The notes: generated by a model from the letters alone, not told the origin. Counted from the first letter of the stretch, positions 32,571 through 42,504 are shown. The stretch: 64,000 nt of DNA from Humidesulfovibrio mexicanus (GCF_900188225.1 NZ_FZOC01000009.1:1-64000), one strand, 5' to 3'. Translations and numbers: made by a program.

Positions 32571-33473
32571 CTAGTCGTCGAAACGCTTCACGATGTTCTG
32601 GTAGGCGTCGGTGCGGCGGTCGCGCAAAAACGGCCAGCCCCGGCGCACGTCCTCCATGCGCCCGGGGTCCACCCGGGCCAGCAGGATGGTCTCCTCGTCC
32701 GTGGGCGCCTGGGCCACCAGCTCGCCCGCCGGGCCGGCCACGAAGCTCGTGCCCCAGAACTCTATGCCCGCGCCCGCCGCGTTGTTGCCGTCGAGCAAAG
32801 GGCGCTCCAGCCCGATGCGGTTGGCCGCCGCGATGTAGCAGCCGTTGGCCACGGCGTGGCCGCGCTGCACCAGCATCCAGGCGTCGCGCTGCTCCTGGCC
32901 CAGCTGGGCCTTTTCCTGCGGGTGCCAGCCGATGGCCGTGGGGTAAAAGATGACCTCGGCCCCTTTCAGCGCGGTCAAACGCGCGGCCTCCGGGTACCAC
33001 TGGTCCCAGCACACGCACACGCCGATGCGCCCCACGTGGGTGTCCACGGCCAGAAAGCCCAGATCGCCGGGGGTGAAGTAGAACTTCTCGTAGAACGCCG
33101 GGTCGTCGGGGATGTGCATCTTGCGATACACGCCGAGCACGTTCCCCTCGCGGCCGATGACCGCCGCCGTGTTGTGGTAGAGCCCGATGGCGCGCTTCTC
33201 GAACAGCGAGACCACCATGGCCGCGCCGGTCTTTTTCGCCAGCGTGCCGAAGGCCTCTGTGGTGGGGCCGGGAACCGGCTCGGCCAAATCAAAGAGGCGG
33301 GCATCCTCCTGCTGGCAGAAGTAGGGGCCTTTGAAGAGCTCCTGCAGGCAGACGACATCGGCCCCGAGGCCTGCGGCGCGCTCGGCCAGCTCCAGGTTGG
33401 CCTGGAGGTTCTCCTGGGCGCTGTCGCGGCAGGCGGTCTGCACAAGGGCGATGGTGTAGGGCGTGCGGCTCAT
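32571..33473 (-). CDS. aguB: N-carbamoylputrescine amidase
   Basis: A 300-residue nitrilase-superfamily enzyme of putrescine synthesis from agmatine, releasing ammonia and CO2. The catalytic triad is visible: E45 (LQELFKGPYF), K118 (YRKMHIPDDP) and C155 (GVCVCWDQWYPE). The residues around the cysteine and the GWHPQEKAQ loop are characteristic of AguB. Agmatine deiminase, its usual partner, is not adjacent. It lies 30 bases before the membrane-protein gene on the same strand. Confidence 0.93.
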   Translation of the reverse strand: MSRTPYTIALVQTACRDSAQENLQANLELAERAAGLGADVVCLQELFKGPYFCQQEDARLFDLAEPVPGPTTEAFGTLAKKTGAAMVVSLFEKRAIGLYHNTAAVIGREGNVLGVYRKMHIPDDPAFYEKFYFTPGDLGFLAVDTHVGRIGVCVCWDQWYPEAARLTALKGAEVIFYPTAIGWHPQEKAQLGQEQRDAWMLVQRGHAVANGCYIAAANRIGLERPLLDGNNAAGAGIEFWGTSFVAGPAGELVAQAPTDEETILLARVDPGRMEDVRRGWPFLRDRRTDAYQNIVKRFDD

Positions 33474-33577
33474 GGACGGCCTCGCGATGCTGCTGGTGTG
33501 AAAGAAAAAGCGCCGGGGTGGGTTGTTGCGCCCGCCCCGGCGCCGCCGATGCGTGTAGAGCTGTGCCGCCCGCGCCC

Positions 33578-34672
33578 CTACTTGGGGTCAAGCGCGTCGA
33601 TGACCTTGACGCCGAACTCCTTGACCGCGTCTGGCGGCTTGAAGAACACGGCCATGAAGGGTGTGTCCATGCCGGTCTTGAGGAAGGTGTTGCTGGTGAG
33701 GATGCCGACCTCCGAGGAAAGGCTGGCGTTGATCTCCTCCTCGCTTTGCACCTGGAGCTGGAACTGGGAAAGGGTGTTGCCGCACAAAAGCTGCTTGCTG
33801 GCCAGCACCTGCCCCTTTTCGTCGAACAGGGTGATCTCGACCTTGATGCGCTCCTTGGGGGTGGCGAAGTTGTTCACCGCCTTGCCTTCCACCACGAAGA
33901 CGTTCCCCGCCTTTTCATTGGGGATGTAGTACTGGCGAACGTTCCGGAGGGCAATGTCCTTGACCTTGTCGATCTTCTCCTCGCCTTGTTTCTCTCCGGA
34001 GAGGGAGCCCAGGAAAGGAATGTTCATCTTGGTCCAGGGCTTGAACACGAAGAGCGCGGCCACCAGCGCGGCCACCACGGCAAGCGAGACCCCCAGGATG
34101 ATGAGCTTCTTCTTTTTCGCCGCCCCGGCGTCCTTGGCGGGAGCGTCCAGGCTGGCGCCGCCCAGGGAGTTCAGGAAGTCGTCTTCGCCGCCGATCTTGG
34201 CCTCGTGGCCGGAGGCCGCGTCCAGGCTGGCGCTGAAGCTGCCGCCATCGTCGTCGACATCGGTCCTGGTGGAAGGCGCGACGGGCTCGTCGTCGAAGGG
34301 ACTCTTGCCCGCCGTGGCGGAGAAGCCGGGCAGGTCGTCGTCGTCTGCCGGACCAGCCGCGGGCTCGTCATCGTCCCAGGGCAGCTTCTTGCCTCCGGCA
34401 GCGGCAGGGGCCGCGGGCTCGTCGTCGTCCCAGGGCAGTTTCTTGCCAGGGGCCGTGGCCGGGGCTTCGGGCGCGGCGGGCGCGGCGGGCGCGGGCCGGG
34501 CGGCGGCCTCGGCCGCGTTCAGGTCGCCAAGCTCCTTGTCGAAATCCTTGCCCGGAGGCATGACGGTGAACACGTGCTTGCACCGCGCGCAGCGCACCTT
34601 GGATCCGGTGGGCGCGATCTTTTCCTCTGGGAGGTTGTACTTGCTCTGGCAGTTGGGACAGGCGACAATCAT
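33578..34672 (-). CDS. Zinc-ribbon and DUF3426 membrane protein
   Basis: A 364-residue protein. It starts with an MJ0042-type zinc ribbon (IVACPNCQSKYNLPEEKI, then VRCARCKHVF), followed by an acidic linker containing a duplicated GKKLPWDDDEPAA unit, one membrane helix (LIILGVSLAVVAALVAALFV, about 195-215), and a C-terminal domain of DUF3426 type. Such proteins are common in this group and of unknown function; the topology is cytoplasmic zinc ribbon, single helix, periplasmic domain. Confidence 0.85.
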   Translation of the reverse strand: MIVACPNCQSKYNLPEEKIAPTGSKVRCARCKHVFTVMPPGKDFDKELGDLNAAEAAARPAPAAPAAPEAPATAPGKKLPWDDDEPAAPAAAGGKKLPWDDDEPAAGPADDDDLPGFSATAGKSPFDDEPVAPSTRTDVDDDGGSFSASLDAASGHEAKIGGEDDFLNSLGGASLDAPAKDAGAAKKKKLIILGVSLAVVAALVAALFVFKPWTKMNIPFLGSLSGEKQGEEKIDKVKDIALRNVRQYYIPNEKAGNVFVVEGKAVNNFATPKERIKVEITLFDEKGQVLASKQLLCGNTLSQFQLQVQSEEEINASLSSEVGILTSNTFLKTGMDTPFMAVFFKPPDAVKEFGVKVIDALDPK

Positions 34673-34698
34673 GATGTTTCTCTAGCTCCAACGCCCCG

Positions 34699-35223
34699 TT
34701 ACAGGACGAGTTCGTACACGGCGTCCAACTCGCGGTATTTCTCCGCATAGTCCATGCCGTATCCCACAATAAACCCCTTTTGAAGGGGGAAGCCCGCAAA
34801 GTCAACCGTGAGCGCGATCTCTCTGCGCTCGTGCTTGTCCACGGCGGCGCAAATCCGCACGCTTTCGGCCCCGCGCTTCTCCAGCACGTCGAACAAAAAC
34901 CGCGCGGAATGCCCGGTGTCCACGATGTCCTCCACAAGGAGCACGTGCTTGCCCGAGACATCCACCTCCATGTCCTTGCTGAAGATGGTCTGCCTGCTGC
35001 GGTTTGTACCGGAGCCGTAGCTGGCCATGCGCACGAAGTCGAGCTCCAGCGCGTCGTTCTTGATGTGGCGCACCAGGTCGGCGAAGAAGAGGAACGCGCC
35101 CTTGAGGACGCACACGGCCACCAGCGGCTTGCCCGCGTAGAACGCGGTTATTTCCGCCCCCAGTTCGGCCACGCGCCGCTGGATGGACTGCGAATCGATG
35201 ACGGTCTTCATGCTGTGGGACAT
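34699..35223 (-). CDS. hpt: Hypoxanthine phosphoribosyltransferase
   Basis: A 174-residue purine salvage enzyme making IMP or GMP. The PRPP-binding motif is HVLLVEDIVDTGHS and the family loop SYGSGTNRSRQTI; the hood contains FIVGYGMDYAEKYRE. The start at 35223 has AAGGA upstream. It is preceded by a GNAT gene and followed by the zinc-ribbon gene, all on the same strand. Confidence 0.96.
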   Translation of the reverse strand: MSHSMKTVIDSQSIQRRVAELGAEITAFYAGKPLVAVCVLKGAFLFFADLVRHIKNDALELDFVRMASYGSGTNRSRQTIFSKDMEVDVSGKHVLLVEDIVDTGHSARFLFDVLEKRGAESVRICAAVDKHERREIALTVDFAGFPLQKGFIVGYGMDYAEKYRELDAVYELVL

Positions 35224-35236
35224 GTTTAAAGAATCC

Positions 35237-35701
35237 TTACAGTTCGATATGCAACGCGATCTCGTCGCAGTCGGGGAAGCGCGGGCAGTTCAGGCAATCG
35301 CTCCACACCTTCTGCGGCAGGGTGTCCTTGGACACCTCGACGAAGCCCATGTGACGAAAGAAGTCCGGCGTGTTGGTCAGGGCGAACACGCGGTAGATGC
35401 CCAGCGTCACCGCGTCGGACAGGCAGGCCTCCACCAGCTTGCGGCCCAGGCCCTGGCCGCGCGCCTCGCGGGCCACCACAAGGGAGCGCACCTCGGCCAG
35501 GTTCTCCCAGCAGATGGACAGGGCGCAGCAGCCCAGCGCCTCGTCTTCGCGCGACTCGTCCACGATGACGAAAAAGTCGCGCAGGTGGCTGTAGAGCTGG
35601 TTGTACGAGCGCGGCAGCACCAGCCCGTCGTCGGCGCTGGTGTTCATGATGAGCTTGTGCACGCCCTTGACGTCGGTGATGCGCGCCTTGCGCAACCGCA
35701 T
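35237..35701 (-). CDS. GNAT acetyltransferase, ArgA-like
   Basis: A protein of about 154 residues with the GNAT fold. The acetyl-CoA loop is VVAREARGQGLGRKLVEA. The N-terminus (MRLRKARITDVKGVHKLI) and the region FALTNTPDFFRHMGFVEVSK resemble the short stand-alone N-acetylglutamate synthases that start arginine synthesis. A cysteine-rich turn (SDCLNCPRFPDCDE) near the end is typical of this subgroup. The ATG at 35701 is chosen; a TTG two codons before is possible. It lies 10 bases after the TlpA-like gene. Confidence 0.85.
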   Translation of the reverse strand: MRLRKARITDVKGVHKLIMNTSADDGLVLPRSYNQLYSHLRDFFVIVDESREDEALGCCALSICWENLAEVRSLVVAREARGQGLGRKLVEACLSDAVTLGIYRVFALTNTPDFFRHMGFVEVSKDTLPQKVWSDCLNCPRFPDCDEIALHIEL

Positions 35702-35710
35702 CGCCAACGC

Positions 35711-36208
35711 CTAGTCCCTCGCCAAAGGTCCGATGACCTGGTCAAGCATTTCAAAAGGATACGCGCCAGCGCTATTGAAGGCCACCTGGCCGTTCTTGTC
35801 CAGCACGTACAGGGCGGGCACGCCCTTGACGCCGAATTCCGAGCCGACCTCCGCCTTGGAGAGGTACACCGGCACCGTGGTGGGCCGCGATTTGAGGTAT
35901 TCGGCCATGATCTCCTCGGTGTCATCCACGCTGATGGCCAGGATGTCCAGCTCCTCGGGCGGGTACTTGGCGCGCAGCTGCTCCAGCACGGGCAGTTCGG
36001 TCTTGCAGGCCGGGCACCAGGTGGCCCAGAACATCACCAGGGTGATCTTGCCCTTGTTGGCGGCGAAACGCTGCTCAACGGCGGGCATGTCCAGGGTCTC
36101 CAGCTTGCCGCCGGAGGGCGCCGGGGCCGTCGCGTCGCCGGAGCAGGCGGCCAAGAGCAACAGGCAGGACAACACCCCCGCCCAAAGCGGTCGTACGTAT
36201 GCGTTCAT
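35711..36208 (-). CDS. TlpA/ResA-like thioredoxin-fold lipoprotein
   Basis: A 165-residue protein with lipobox LLAAC and a thioredoxin fold. The active site is WATWCPACKTELPVLEQL and the cis-proline loop VKGVPALYVLD. It probably reduces periplasmic disulfides, for example in cytochrome c maturation. GAGGAG precedes the start. Attached to the outer side of a membrane by its lipid. Confidence 0.92.
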   Translation of the reverse strand: MNAYVRPLWAGVLSCLLLLAACSGDATAPAPSGGKLETLDMPAVEQRFAANKGKITLVMFWATWCPACKTELPVLEQLRAKYPPEELDILAISVDDTEEIMAEYLKSRPTTVPVYLSKAEVGSEFGVKGVPALYVLDKNGQVAFNSAGAYPFEMLDQVIGPLARD

Positions 36209-36293
36209 CCAGAACTCCTCAAGCGGGCGCGCAAAAGGGCCGCGCCAGCGTCTGCTGGCCGTGTAGCAGAAACCCGCGGCGGACGCAAAGGCG

Positions 36294-38741
36294 CTACTGC
36301 GCCAGCACCCGGCCCGACAACTCCGCCGCCAGCTTCACCGCGGCCACGGCATCGCGGGAAAAGCCGTCCGCCCCGATGGACAGGGCGAAGGCCTCGGTGA
36401 CCACGGCCCCGCCGATCATGACCTTGATGGGGAGGCCGCGCTCCTTGACCAGGCGCACGGTGTCCTCCATGCGCACCATGGTGGTGGTCATCAGCGCGGA
36501 AAGCCCGATGACCTTGGCCCCCACGCGCTCGGCCTCGTCCACTATCTGCGCGGCGGGCACGTCCTTGCCCAGGTCGAAGACCTCGAAGCCGTGGTTTTTC
36601 AGCATCAGACAGACGATGTTCTTGCCGATGTCGTGGATGTCGCCCTCCACCGTGGCCATGACGATGGGCGTCTTCTTCTCCGCCCGGCCGGAGGCCATGA
36701 GCAGGGGCTCCAACCGGGCGAAGCCCGCCTGCATGGCTTCGGCGCTGCGCAACAGCTGCGGCAGGAAGTATTCCTTGCGCTCGTATTTGCGGCCCACCTC
36801 CAATATGGCGGGGATGAGCGCGCCGTCCACCAGGGCGAAGGGGTCGGCCCCGGCGGCCAGCTCGGCCTCGATGAGCGAGATGAGCCCGTCGCGGTCGCCC
36901 ATGACCACGGCCTCGCCAGGGGTGGCGGCCTTGCCCCGGCCCGCGCCGCCGCCCGCGCCAGACGCCGGCCCGCCCACTCCGCCCGCGCCTGGGGTCCAGT
37001 CGGCGTAGGAGGCGATGTAGCGTCCGGCGTTGGCGTCGCGCGCCAGCAGCACCTCGGCCGCGGCCGCGGCCTCGCGCAGGCGGCGGCTGGCCGGGTTGGC
37101 GATGCACGAGGACAGGCCCGCGCCCATGGAGAGCGTGAGGAAGCTTGAATTGAGCAGCTCGCGCGCGGGCAGCCCGAAGGAGACGTTGGACAGCCCCATG
37201 GTGGTGGGCAGGCCCAGCACGTCCGCGCAGTGGCGGATGGTCTCCAGGCAGTGGCGCGCGGCCAGCGCCTTGGACGACACCGTGAGCACCAGAGCGTCCA
37301 CCATGACCAGTCGGCGCGGAATGCCCAGACTGTCGGCCTGCGCGAGCAGGCGGTCGATGACCGCGATGCGCTCCTGCGCGGTGTAGGGCAGCTTCCGGCC
37401 CTCAAGGGGCAGCAGGATGAAGGGCGCGCCGAACTTCTTGCACAGGGGGCCCAGTTGCTCCATGCGGCCGGGCTCCCCGCTGATGGAGTTCACCAGCGGC
37501 GAGCCGGGCTGCGTCCACAGGGCGTTCTCCATGGCCTCGATGTCCGAGGTGTCCAGCGACAGCGGCAACTCGAAGCGGGAGCTCAAGGCCAGGGCCAGGG
37601 CGGGCAGCACGGTCTTTTCGTCCACCATGGGCGCGCCCACGTTCACGTCCAGCACGCCGGCCCCCTGGGCCGCCTGCTCGGTGGCCAGGCGCAGGGCCTC
37701 GGCGTGCAGGTTCTGGGAAAGCTCGTCCGCCAGAACCTTCTTGCCTGTGGGGTTGATGCGCTCGCCGATGATGACCAGCGGGTTCTCGCCGCCAAAGGCC
37801 ACGGAGGACGACCGGCAGGTCAGCACCAGCGGCGAGGGGTCCGGCGGAACGGGCCTGCGCCAGGGCAGGTCGGCCACGGCGGCGCGCAAGGCGGAAATGT
37901 GCGCGGGCGTGGTGCCGCAGCAGCCGCCCAGGAACTTGGCCCCCATCTCGGCGAAGGCGCGGCACTGCCGGGCAAAGTCCTCGGGCCCCAGGCGGAACAC
38001 CGTGCGCCCTTCCTCGTCCAGCTCCGGCAGGCCCGCGTTGGGCTGCACCAGAAGCGGCGTGGAGAGCCTGGGCAGCATGGCCCGCACTACATCCACTATC
38101 TGCTCCGGCCCGGCGGAGCAGTTGGTGCCAAGAAAGTCCACGCCCAGGTTCTGCATGGTGTCGATGAAAGTCAGCGGCGACGTTCCCGTCAGGGACTTGG
38201 CGCCCTCGAAGGTCATGGTGACGCCCACCGGCAGGTCGCGGGAGAGCTGCTCGGAGACCTCGCGCGCGGCGATGACGATGGCCTTGGCCTCGGCCAGGTC
38301 GAACTGCGTCTCGCCCAGGATAAGGTCGGCTCCGCCCTCGGCCAAGCCCAAGATCTGCTCGCGATAGGCGGCCACCATTTCGCGGAAGCTCACGTCGCCC
38401 AGAGGGGCGATGAAGTGCCCGGAAGGCCCCACGCTGCCCGCCACAAAGGCCCGGCCGTCCACGGCGCGCTTGGCGATGCGCGCCAGCTCGCGGTTCAGCG
38501 CGCGGGCGTCCACGCCGGGGTCCAGCTTGAAGCGCGTGCCGCCGAAGGTGTTGGTGGTGACCACCTCGGCCCCGGCCGCGGCGTATTCGGCGTGGATGGC
38601 GGCCACGGGTTCCGGGTTCTTGACGCCGAACATTTCCGGCGCAACGCCCGGGGGCAGCCCGCGCGACTGCAAGAGCGCGCCGAAGCCGCCGTCGAAGAAG
38701 TGGAGGGAGGAATCGGACAAAAGCGAGCGGAAGTCGGACAT
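36294..38741 (-). CDS. metH: Cobalamin-dependent methionine synthase without reactivation domain
   Basis: An 815-residue enzyme. Domain 1 is the homocysteine methyltransferase (zinc ligands in TNCSA and GGCCGTTPAHI). Domain 2 is the methyltetrahydrofolate (pterin) domain starting PLVIIGERINPTGKKVL. The cobalamin part has a helical cap then DIHDIGKNIV, where the histidine ligates cobalt. The C-terminal AdoMet reactivation domain of E. coli MetH is missing, as in Thermotoga and other anaerobes, so a separate reactivation factor is expected. GGAGAG precedes the ATG at 38741. A Gly/Ala/Pro linker separates domains 2 and 3. Confidence 0.95.
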   Translation of the reverse strand: MSDFRSLLSDSSLHFFDGGFGALLQSRGLPPGVAPEMFGVKNPEPVAAIHAEYAAAGAEVVTTNTFGGTRFKLDPGVDARALNRELARIAKRAVDGRAFVAGSVGPSGHFIAPLGDVSFREMVAAYREQILGLAEGGADLILGETQFDLAEAKAIVIAAREVSEQLSRDLPVGVTMTFEGAKSLTGTSPLTFIDTMQNLGVDFLGTNCSAGPEQIVDVVRAMLPRLSTPLLVQPNAGLPELDEEGRTVFRLGPEDFARQCRAFAEMGAKFLGGCCGTTPAHISALRAAVADLPWRRPVPPDPSPLVLTCRSSSVAFGGENPLVIIGERINPTGKKVLADELSQNLHAEALRLATEQAAQGAGVLDVNVGAPMVDEKTVLPALALALSSRFELPLSLDTSDIEAMENALWTQPGSPLVNSISGEPGRMEQLGPLCKKFGAPFILLPLEGRKLPYTAQERIAVIDRLLAQADSLGIPRRLVMVDALVLTVSSKALAARHCLETIRHCADVLGLPTTMGLSNVSFGLPARELLNSSFLTLSMGAGLSSCIANPASRRLREAAAAAEVLLARDANAGRYIASYADWTPGAGGVGGPASGAGGGAGRGKAATPGEAVVMGDRDGLISLIEAELAAGADPFALVDGALIPAILEVGRKYERKEYFLPQLLRSAEAMQAGFARLEPLLMASGRAEKKTPIVMATVEGDIHDIGKNIVCLMLKNHGFEVFDLGKDVPAAQIVDEAERVGAKVIGLSALMTTTMVRMEDTVRLVKERGLPIKVMIGGAVVTEAFALSIGADGFSRDAVAAVKLAAELSGRVLAQ

Positions 38742-38850
38742 GGGAATCTCTCCGTCAGCGGTGGGGCCGGGCGGGGCGGGGCCGTCCTGGCCCTTGCGCG
38801 ACGGGCGCGAAGCCTTTGCCGGGCCGGGAATCCGGGTGTACTGAAAATCG

Positions 38851-38877
38851 TTGAAAAGGACAAACAAAAACTATACG
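38851..38877 (+). promoter_or_regulatory. Predicted promoter of rpoH
   Basis: TTGAAA, a 15-base A-rich spacer, TATACG, about 80 bases before the sigma factor gene. TTGAAA resembles sigma-32-type -35 elements as well as sigma-70 ones. It lies in the 218-base divergent gap with metH. Confidence 0.4.
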
Positions 38878-38959
38878 CTTCCCCCTTGCGCAACCCACGA
38901 CCCGGCCCAGGGGGCCAGACGCCCTGCCGGGCCGAACCGCCAGGTCGGCCAAATTCGGA

Positions 38960-39937
38960 ATGAAATCGGAAAACACCCACGCCGCCTCCCCAGAGAGCAG
39001 GCCCGCCGCCCCCCCGGCCCTGGCCGGGAAGAAGCCCTTCCTGCCCGCACCCGTCGCCCGAAAACGGGGCGAGGTCTCCACGCGCGACTCGCTCAGCCAC
39101 TACCTGCGCGAGATCGCCCGCTTTCCCCTGCTCGCCCCGGAAGAGGAGTTCGAGCTGGCCAAGCGCGTGCGCGACGAGAACGACCAGGAGGCCGCCTTCC
39201 GGCTGGTGTCCTCGCACTTGCGCCTGGTGGTCAAGATCGCCATGGACTTCCAGCGCCGCTGGATGCAGAACGTGCAGGACCTCATCCAGGAAGGCAACGT
39301 GGGCCTGATGAAGGCCGTCCGCAAGTTCGATCCTGACAAAGGCATCAAGTTCAGCTATTACGCGGCGTTCTGGATCAAGGCCTACATCCTCAAGTACATC
39401 ATGGACAACTGGCGCATGGTCAAGATCGGCACCACGCAGACCCAGCGCAAGCTGTTCTACAACCTGAACAAGGAACGCCAGCGGCTCACCAACATGGGCT
39501 TCGACCCCACCACCAGCGCGCTTTCCGAAAGCCTGCAGGTGAGCGAGGCCGAAATCGAGCAGATGGACCAGCGCCTCTCGCGCCAGGACATGAGCCTGGA
39601 CATTTCCATCGGCGAGGATTCGGAGAACACGCGCCTGGACTTCCTGCCCGCCCTTGGCCCCGGCATCGAGGAGATCCTCGGCCAGGACCAGATTTCCGCG
39701 CTGCTGCTGGAAAACCTCAAGACCATCGCGCCCAGGCTTTCGGACAAGGAGCAGGCCATCCTGAACGAACGGCTGCTCTCCGACAGCCCGGTGACCCTGC
39801 GCGAAATCGGCGACCGCTACGGGGTGACCCGCGAACGCGTGCGGCAAATTGAGGCGCGCCTGCTGGAAAAGCTCAAGGCGCATCTGCAAAGCACGGTGAA
39901 GGACTTTTCGCCCGAGTGGATTAAAGGCAACGACTAG
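38960..39937 (+). CDS. rpoH: RNA polymerase sigma factor RpoH-like (sigma-32)
   Basis: A 325-residue sigma-70-family factor. Region 1.2/2.1 is [20 protein letters not shown], region 2.2-2.4 holds [18 protein letters not shown] and [17 protein letters not shown], and region 4 has [20 protein letters not shown]. Length and absence of a long region 1.1 fit the alternative heat-shock type. The first 40 residues are a Pro/Ala-rich extension. It is divergent from metH and precedes an HD-domain gene. Target promoters are not evident here. Confidence 0.88.
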   Translation: MKSENTHAASPESRPAAPPALAGKKPFLPAPVARKRGEVSTRDSLSHYLREIARFPLLAPEEEFELAKRVRDENDQEAAFRLVSSHLRLVVKIAMDFQRRWMQNVQDLIQEGNVGLMKAVRKFDPDKGIKFSYYAAFWIKAYILKYIMDNWRMVKIGTTQTQRKLFYNLNKERQRLTNMGFDPTTSALSESLQVSEAEIEQMDQRLSRQDMSLDISIGEDSENTRLDFLPALGPGIEEILGQDQISALLLENLKTIAPRLSDKEQAILNERLLSDSPVTLREIGDRYGVTRERVRQIEARLLEKLKAHLQSTVKDFSPEWIKGND

Positions 39938-39955
39938 ACGGGGGGGCTTCTCACG

Positions 39956-40720
39956 ATGGATCCGCGCATTCTCGACATCAAACGCAGGGCGAAGGAAATC
40001 TCCGCCGCGCGGCCGAAGACGGCCTTCAGCACGGAGTGCGCAGAGGAATTGCGCCACGCCTCCAACCTCTTCTTCGACCATCCGCTGATGCTGCGCCTGC
40101 AGGGTGATGCCATTGGGTTCCTGAATGATGTCTGCGGCTTCGGTGTCGCACACGGCAAGCGGGTGGCCATGGACGCCGCGGCCATCGTGCTGGCCGAGCC
40201 CTGCGATCTTTCCCCGGACGACCGCCGCCGCGCGGCCCTGCTGGCCGCCATGGCCGGGCTTTTGCACGATGCCATGAACCATGAGGACGAGCACCCGGAA
40301 CGCGGCGCGGACCTGTGTCTGCGGCTTTTGCGCGGCTATGCCCTTACCCCGGAGGAACGGGTGTGGATCGCCCAGGCCGTGGCCCTGCACGAGGCCGACC
40401 TGCCCTTGGCCGAGGCCGGACCCGAGGCCGCGCACCTGATCTGCGGAGCCGTGCACGACGCCGACCGCTTCCGCTTCGGGCCCGACATCTTCGCCGCCAC
40501 CATGTGGGAATACTGCGACTGTGACGAATGGCCGCTGGAAGAAATCGCCCAGGCATTCACCAAGGGCGCGGACAGGGCCGCAAGCTGCGCGCGCAGCTTC
40601 CGCACGGAGATAGGCCGCCGCTACGGCCCGGCCTTGCTGGACGAGGGGCAGGCCCTGGCCCGGCGCTACGCGGCCATGATTCGCGAAAGACTGGCCGATG
40701 GAGTTCCGTCCAACACATGA
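39956..40720 (+). CDS. HD-domain protein
   Basis: A 254-residue protein with an HD phosphohydrolase-like pattern: an upstream histidine (VAHGKRV), the HD pair in AGLLHDAMNHEDEHPE, a further histidine (ALHEADLP), and a late aspartate (GAVHDADRFRFGPD). Such enzymes bind metal and hydrolyse phosphomonoesters or nucleotides; substrate unknown. It starts 18 bases after rpoH and overlaps a possible early start of the TPR gene. Confidence 0.75.
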   Translation: MDPRILDIKRRAKEISAARPKTAFSTECAEELRHASNLFFDHPLMLRLQGDAIGFLNDVCGFGVAHGKRVAMDAAAIVLAEPCDLSPDDRRRAALLAAMAGLLHDAMNHEDEHPERGADLCLRLLRGYALTPEERVWIAQAVALHEADLPLAEAGPEAAHLICGAVHDADRFRFGPDIFAATMWEYCDCDEWPLEEIAQAFTKGADRAASCARSFRTEIGRRYGPALLDEGQALARRYAAMIRERLADGVPSNT

Positions 40721-40728
40721 GGACCACA

Positions 40729-42504
40729 ATGCGTCGCATCTCTTCCCTGGGCCTGCGCCCCGCCCTTTTCCTGGCCATGGCCCTGTGCACGGCCTGCGCC
40801 CCGGCCCAGCCCAGGGTCCAGCCGCCCCGGCCCGTCGCCCAGGCCGCCAGCTCCACCTACGACTACCTGGAATACCAAGCGCTTCTGCAGCAAATGTCGC
40901 GCACGGCCTCCACGGCGCGACTTTCCCCGGAAGCCTTTGCGCGCACCCTCGCGCTCCAAAAAGCCGCGGCCCGGGCCCTGGACCGCGTCATCGCCCGCGA
41001 GTCCGCGCCCTCTCTCTACATGGACAAGGCCTTCCTGTACTGGAACCCCGAGCAGGCCGGCCAGGCGCGGACCATACTGGACCAGGGCCTTGAGAAGTAC
41101 CCGAACGACTATAATCTGAACGCGGCCCTGGCCAACGCCTTCCTCATGGAAAACAGGCTCGCCGAGGCGGCCGCCGTGCTCTCCGGCTATCTTTCGCGCC
41201 AGGAGAACACCACCTTGCGCGAGCGTCTGGGCCAGCTCTACGTGGACTCGGAACAGCCGGAAAAGGCGCTGGAGACCTTGAAGCGCATCCCGCCCAAGGA
41301 ACGCAGCGCCGATGCCCAGTTCCAGATGGCCCGGGCCGAGGCCCGGCTGGGCCGCAAAACCGCGGCCATGAACGCCCTCAAGCAGCTGCTGAAGCAGAAC
41401 CCGGAGCACCTGGAGGCCTGGGTGGAGCTGGCCTTTCAGCAGGAGATGGACCGCGACTACGCCGCCGCCGTGGCCACCTATTCGCAGATCCTCGAACTCG
41501 GCGCCACGCGCGAGGACATCCGCCAGCGCATCGAGAACGGCGGGGGCGAAGGCCGGGAGGACATCCGCCTGCGCGTGGTGGGCCTGTGGCTCAAGCTGAA
41601 CAACCCCGACAAGGCCCTGGACGCCGCCCTGCGAAGCTCCGGCGGCAAGCCCTTCATCCTGGCGGCCGCGCTGCTGTTCCTGAACGAGAGCTACTCCGCC
41701 CAGGCCAGCACCCTGCTGGACGTGCTGGCAAGCCAGCCGCCCGTGCCCGGCGAGTATTTCTTCTACAAGGCGGTCATCGCCCACGATGGCGAAGGCAACC
41801 CGCAAAAAGCGCTGCAGTTCCTGGACCTGGTTCCAGAGAGCGACCCGCACTTCAGCCAGGCCCTGCAGTTCCGCATCCAGCTGCTCTACGGCATGGGCCG
41901 CGAGCACGAAGCCGTCGCGCTCATGGACCAGGGCAAGCGGCTGTACCCCGGACAGAGCCGCTTCCCGCTGCTGCAGGCGGGCTACCTCATAGAGAAGAAG
42001 CGCCTCCCCGAAGCCAGGGAGGTTCTTGAAAAGGCCCTGGACGACCAGCCCGAGGACGAGGATCTGCGCTACCAGCTGGGGGCCGTGCTGGACCGGCAGG
42101 GCGACCGCAAGACGGCGCTTGGGCTTATGCAGAAAATCGTGGACAAGAATCCGGACCACGCCGACGCCCTCAACTACATCGGCTACACCCTGGCCGAGGA
42201 AGGCCGCGACCTGGAGCGCGCTTTGGCCCTGGTCAAGAAGGCCGACCGCCTCAAGCCGGAGAACGGCTACATCGTGGACTCCCTGGCCTGGACCTACTTC
42301 CGCCTGGGCAAGCTGGAGGAAGCCTGGAAGCACATCCAGCGCGCCGTGACCCTGACCAAAGACGATCCCACCATGTGGGAGCACTACGGCGACATAGCCA
42401 AGCAGTCCGGCCGCGCCGCCCAGGCCCAAAAGGCCTACCAGAACGCGCTCAAGTTCAAGCACGAGCACCCCGAACGCATCAAGAAAAAGCTGAGAGCGAA
42501 ATGA
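40729..42504 (+). CDS. TPR-repeat lipoprotein
   Basis: A 591-residue lipoprotein. The lipobox is ALCTAC at about residues 20-25. The rest is a chain of tetratricopeptide repeats (LEKYPNDYNLNAALANAFL; LARGQ-type helices through to NPDHADALNYIGYTLAEEG). The ATG at 40729 is used because TGAGGACCAC sits properly before it; another ATG at 40717 overlaps the HD-gene stop. It is likely an outer-membrane-linked scaffold. It overlaps the next gene by ATGA. Confidence 0.85.
   Translation: MRRISSLGLRPALFLAMALCTACAPAQPRVQPPRPVAQAASSTYDYLEYQALLQQMSRTASTARLSPEAFARTLALQKAAARALDRVIARESAPSLYMDKAFLYWNPEQAGQARTILDQGLEKYPNDYNLNAALANAFLMENRLAEAAAVLSGYLSRQENTTLRERLGQLYVDSEQPEKALETLKRIPPKERSADAQFQMARAEARLGRKTAAMNALKQLLKQNPEHLEAWVELAFQQEMDRDYAAAVATYSQILELGATREDIRQRIENGGGEGREDIRLRVVGLWLKLNNPDKALDAALRSSGGKPFILAAALLFLNESYSAQASTLLDVLASQPPVPGEYFFYKAVIAHDGEGNPQKALQFLDLVPESDPHFSQALQFRIQLLYGMGREHEAVALMDQGKRLYPGQSRFPLLQAGYLIEKKRLPEAREVLEKALDDQPEDEDLRYQLGAVLDRQGDRKTALGLMQKIVDKNPDHADALNYIGYTLAEEGRDLERALALVKKADRLKPENGYIVDSLAWTYFRLGKLEEAWKHIQRAVTLTKDDPTMWEHYGDIAKQSGRAAQAQKAYQNALKFKHEHPERIKKKLRAK

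Noticed and set aside
38742-38959. SAM or cobalamin riboswitch upstream of metH
   Set aside because: I looked for typical conserved elements of these classes on the minus strand and found none that I could support.
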